DNA from: JALZCH01 sp036387315
GTDB lineage: Bacteria; Acidobacteriota; Blastocatellia; Pyrinomonadales; Pyrinomonadaceae
Assembly (NCBI GenBank): GCA_036387315.1
Contig: DASVTY010000124.1
Span: forward strand, 1-64,000
Length of the DNA: 64,000 nt
Reading direction: 5' to 3'
Part shown: one piece after another, positions 61,274 to 64,000 of the stretch
Layout of the letters: every line of letters starts with the position of its first letter
Numbering within the stretch: the first letter of the stretch is position 1
The notes under the pieces: model-generated
What the model saw: only the letters and a program-made list of their open reading frames with translations
Told to the model about the DNA's origin: nothing
The model's database searches: none
Program-made: the position numbers and the translations under genes

Positions 61274-64000
61274 GTGACTCAATTCTTTTGTCTTTTACCG
61301 ATTCTTCTTTTTTCTTTAGCATCGCACGCTCAGGATAAACAATCCCCGCTTACGCCTAATTTTCATCAATGGGGCGCAGTAACGCTTTTTAACGGTTTAC
61401 CTTCGGATAATGTCCGGGCGGTTGCTCAAACACCGGATGGAATTTTGTGGTTTGGAACCGATAATGGTTTGGCGCAATTTGATGGGCGGCGGATTCAGAG
61501 CATCACTTTGGACAATGCGGAAACAAACAAAATTCTGACCCTTCAAGTTTTTGACGACGGAGTTCTGTGGATCGGCACCCGAAGCGGCGTAATTCGCCGC
61601 AAAAACGGAAAATTCCTGCCGATTGAGGAAACGCGAAATTTACCTGTCAACGCAATTTTACAGGGCGCGCGCACCTTCATAGCGACGGAAAACGGCGTAA
61701 TTTTAAAGCTGCAGGAAACAGCCGAAAATGTTTTTCAAACGGAAAAAATTCCGGCGCAAACTCTTTTCGGCAGCGACGGGCAGCCTTTGAGCGTGACAAG
61801 TCTCGCGCAAACGGGAGATCGAATTATTGCCGGAACTCGCAGCCGCAGCATTTTATTGATTGAAAACAATCAAACCTTTGAAACGTTTAGCCGCCCGCGC
61901 CCGTTTTTTATTAACGCTTTGATAAAGGATAAAATGGGAAACGTCTGGGTTGGAGCCGATTCGGACAATTCCGGCAGCGGGCTTTTTTTGCTTCAGGATA
62001 TCGGACGCCCGCAAAGGATCGGAACCGGGCTTGGTAATGTTTTATCAATCGAACGGGACGATTCGGGCGGCATCTGGGTTGGAACCGGGGAAAACGGTTT
62101 GTTTCATTTTCGCGGAGAGACGCAGCTTAAACATTTTACGTTTGAAAATACTGCCGGCGGGCTTCGTTCCAATATCGTCAACGCGCTTTTTGTTGATCGC
62201 GAAGGAGTGCTTTGGGCGGCTACAAATCGCGGCGTTTGCCGATTCGATTCCTCCAGCCCCTTTAATACGATTCTTTCCGAAAATGGAAACAGCAATTTTG
62301 TGCGGATGCTTTATCAAGCAAGCAACGGACAGATTTATGCCGGAACCAACCGAGGATTATTCCTGTTTTCGGATGGCGGCTGGCTCGAAGCCGGAAATTT
62401 CTCGCAAAAAACAATTTATTTTATCGGCGAGGATTCGTCGAAACAGCTTTTAGTCGGAACTTCAAGCGGTCTTTACGGTTTAGACGAAAAGCAAAAATCA
62501 GCGGGAGAAGTGCGCTCGGTCGCCGATTTTCAGGGTCGGACTTACATCGCAGTTTTCGGAAAAGGAGTTGTCGCGCTTGAAAATCAAATGCAGATTTTAT
62601 CGAATGAATCCGCATTAGCGCTTTTTGCCGATTCGGATAGACTTTGGATTGGAACCGCGCGGGACGGCGTATTTGTTTTTGACGGAAAAAGCGCAATTCA
62701 GGAAAACAGCTTCGATACGTTGCGGGGAGCGGCAATTTGGAAAATCGCCGCGGGCAATGAAAACAGCTTATGGCTAGCATCTGAAAGAGGGTTATTTTTA
62801 TATCAGGACAAACAATTAAGTAATGTTATTACTAATCAAGATGTTCGCGATGTTTTAATCAGCGGCAAGGACATTTGGGTGGCTACATCCAACGGCGGTC
62901 TGCTTCATCTCAAAAACGACGAGCGTTTCGGCTGGATTTCGACCGATTTAAATGCCGAACAAGGTCTGCCTTCTCAAAAGGTTTTTTCGCTCTTAAAAGT
63001 TGAAAACCGCCTGCTCATCGGCACTAATCGCGGTGTTGTAAATTACCGACCGAGCGATGTGACTCCCAAAATCATTCCGACTCGCATTTTAAGCCGGCGG
63101 CTGCACACTGTCGAAGAATTAACGCAAACCATTGCTCTGAATTATCCGCAAAACTCTCTTCTCATTGAAGCGGCAGGCTTGAGCAGTCGCACATTCCCGG
63201 AGCAATTTCAATACGGTTTTCTGCTCAAAAACGAACGCGGGGAAATCATTGAGAAAAAGATTTCAAACGAGGCTCAATTTGCTCCATCAAATTTATTGCC
63301 CGGCGAATACATCATTGAAGCGCAGGTTTTTAACAAAGACTTAATTGCATCCGAGCCGTTAGTTATTAAATTTTCCGTTGCTCGCGCGCCTTTTCCAATG
63401 ACGGCGGCATCGCTCGGCATTTTGCTGGCGGTTGCTCTGATAGCCTTAATCTGGGCGGTGATTGAGCGCCGCCAAATTGCACAAAGAAACCGCGAGCTTG
63501 CAGTCGCCCGGTTTGATTTAGCAAACGAAGCCGAACGCGAAAGAAAACGAATCGCGCAGGATTTGCACGATCAAACGCTCGCCGACTTACGCAATCTGAT
63601 GCTGATGTCGGACAAGATAACGGGAGCAAACGGCAAGTTTCGCTCGGAAATAGAAGCCGTATCGAGCGAGATACGGCGAATTTGCGAAGATTTAAGTCCG
63701 TCGGTTTTGGAAAACGTCGGATTGCTTGCGGCTCTGGAGTTTCTACTCACCCACACAGTTGAAAATTATAGATTTTCTGCTGACGAATCGGAGGAACGGC
63801 TTCAATTTGCGCCGAACGTACAAATGCAGATTTATCGAATCGCCCAGGAAGTTTTAAACAACATCCGGCGTCACGGAAACGCCGAATTTGTCGAAATGAA
63901 AATTTATCTTTCGGAAACGGACGATTTTATTTTGAATATTGAAGATGATGGCGTTGCGTTTCATCCCGCGCAAAACGCGACAAAGGGGCGCGGTATTTCC
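61274..64000 (+). CDS. Two-component sensor with beta-propeller ligand domain and HisKA_3 kinase (3' end beyond window)
   Basis: The frame is open from the GTG at 61274 (MTQFFCLLPILLFSLASHAQ, a good signal peptide; a TTG four codons earlier is possible) to the end of the window, about 909 residues. Residues about 25-600 contain repeated propeller units of the 'Reg_prop' type, each ending in a 'W.GT..G' turn (LWFGTDNGLAQFD, LWIGTRSGVIRR, VWVGADSDN, IWVGTGENGLF). A Y_Y_Y-like fold follows, then one membrane helix (about 710-728, ASLGILLAVALIALIWAVI). HisKA_3 is at about 752-820, with His in RIAQDLHDQT, followed by the start of HATPase_c. It lies just downstream of the regulator gene. It probably senses an outside sugar or polymer. 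Confidence 0.88.
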   Translation, partial: MTQFFCLLPILLFSLASHAQDKQSPLTPNFHQWGAVTLFNGLPSDNVRAVAQTPDGILWFGTDNGLAQFDGRRIQSITLDNAETNKILTLQVFDDGVLWIGTRSGVIRRKNGKFLPIEETRNLPVNAILQGARTFIATENGVILKLQETAENVFQTEKIPAQTLFGSDGQPLSVTSLAQTGDRIIAGTRSRSILLIENNQTFETFSRPRPFFINALIKDKMGNVWVGADSDNSGSGLFLLQDIGRPQRIGTGLGNVLSIERDDSGGIWVGTGENGLFHFRGETQLKHFTFENTAGGLRSNIVNALFVDREGVLWAATNRGVCRFDSSSPFNTILSENGNSNFVRMLYQASNGQIYAGTNRGLFLFSDGGWLEAGNFSQKTIYFIGEDSSKQLLVGTSSGLYGLDEKQKSAGEVRSVADFQGRTYIAVFGKGVVALENQMQILSNESALALFADSDRLWIGTARDGVFVFDGKSAIQENSFDTLRGAAIWKIAAGNENSLWLASERGLFLYQDKQLSNVITNQDVRDVLISGKDIWVATSNGGLLHLKNDERFGWISTDLNAEQGLPSQKVFSLLKVENRLLIGTNRGVVNYRPSDVTPKIIPTRILSRRLHTVEELTQTIALNYPQNSLLIEAAGLSSRTFPEQFQYGFLLKNERGEIIEKKISNEAQFAPSNLLPGEYIIEAQVFNKDLIASEPLVIKFSVARAPFPMTAASLGILLAVALIALIWAVIERRQIAQRNRELAVARFDLANEAERERKRIAQDLHDQTLADLRNLMLMSDKITGANGKFRSEIEAVSSEIRRICEDLSPSVLENVGLLAALEFLLTHTVENYRFSADESEERLQFAPNVQMQIYRIAQEVLNNIRRHGNAEFVEMKIYLSETDDFILNIEDDGVAFHPAQNATKGRGIS

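Overview
The window looks like a chromosomal segment of an acidobacterium, most likely class Blastocatellia. The grounds are moderate GC, dense signalling genes, an ECF sigma factor of the long 'WQNRSHFYALA' type, several secreted caspase-fold proteins, DUF4384 proteins, hybrid histidine kinases and dispersed intergenic palindromes. This placement is inferred from gene content and was not tested by any search. No rRNA, CRISPR array, phage or complete insertion sequence was seen.

Layout. 1-2.1 kb: tail of an upstream gene with its terminator, a P-loop nucleotide-kinase-like gene and a class 3 lipase-like gene. 2.1-15.3 kb: an island of secreted or membrane signalling proteins. It holds three caspase-like proteases (one fused to DUF4384, one to an FGE-sulfatase domain, one to a PA-IL-like lectin domain), three stand-alone DUF4384 proteins, a CsgG-like gene interrupted by an in-frame stop, a Ser/Thr kinase with a C-terminal DUF4384-like domain, and an ECF sigma factor. 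15.4-15.9 kb: a tRNA-Asn(GUU) gene split by a 255-nt group I intron, with its own terminator. 16-31.9 kb: mostly housekeeping and regulation (glycyl-tRNA synthetase, KaiC-like ATPase with hybrid kinase, HNH nuclease pair, CCA-adding enzyme, LytTR two-component pair, propeller-hydrolase, prolyl-tRNA synthetase, SDR, Uma2-like nuclease, ferritin). 32-42.3 kb: glucose-6-phosphate isomerase, a LexA-like repressor without the catalytic Lys, two MacB-like permeases around a frameshifted four-helix-bundle gene, PilT, secreted cyclophilin, sirtuin and erythromycin-esterase-like protein. 42.5-50.8 kb: two hybrid histidine kinases, the second with a nine-repeat HAMP array. 51.4-59.8 kb: one giant secreted beta-helix protein with FG-GAP, dockerin and cohesin-like regions. 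60.4-64 kb: a response regulator and its propeller-type sensor kinase, which runs off the window.

How the genes may work together. In the 2.1-15.3 kb island the sigma factor and kinase probably control a set of periplasmic or envelope effectors (caspases, DUF4384 proteins, CsgG-like protein). The shared DUF4384 domain in five proteins suggests one system, but this is inference. The split tRNA-Asn gene lacks an encoded CCA, so it depends on the CCA-adding enzyme encoded at 21.8 kb.

The points most worth a second look are the tRNA-Asn intron, the caspase/DUF4384 island, the LexA-like protein lacking its self-cleavage residues, the HAMP array, and the giant protein carrying both a dockerin and a cohesin-like region.
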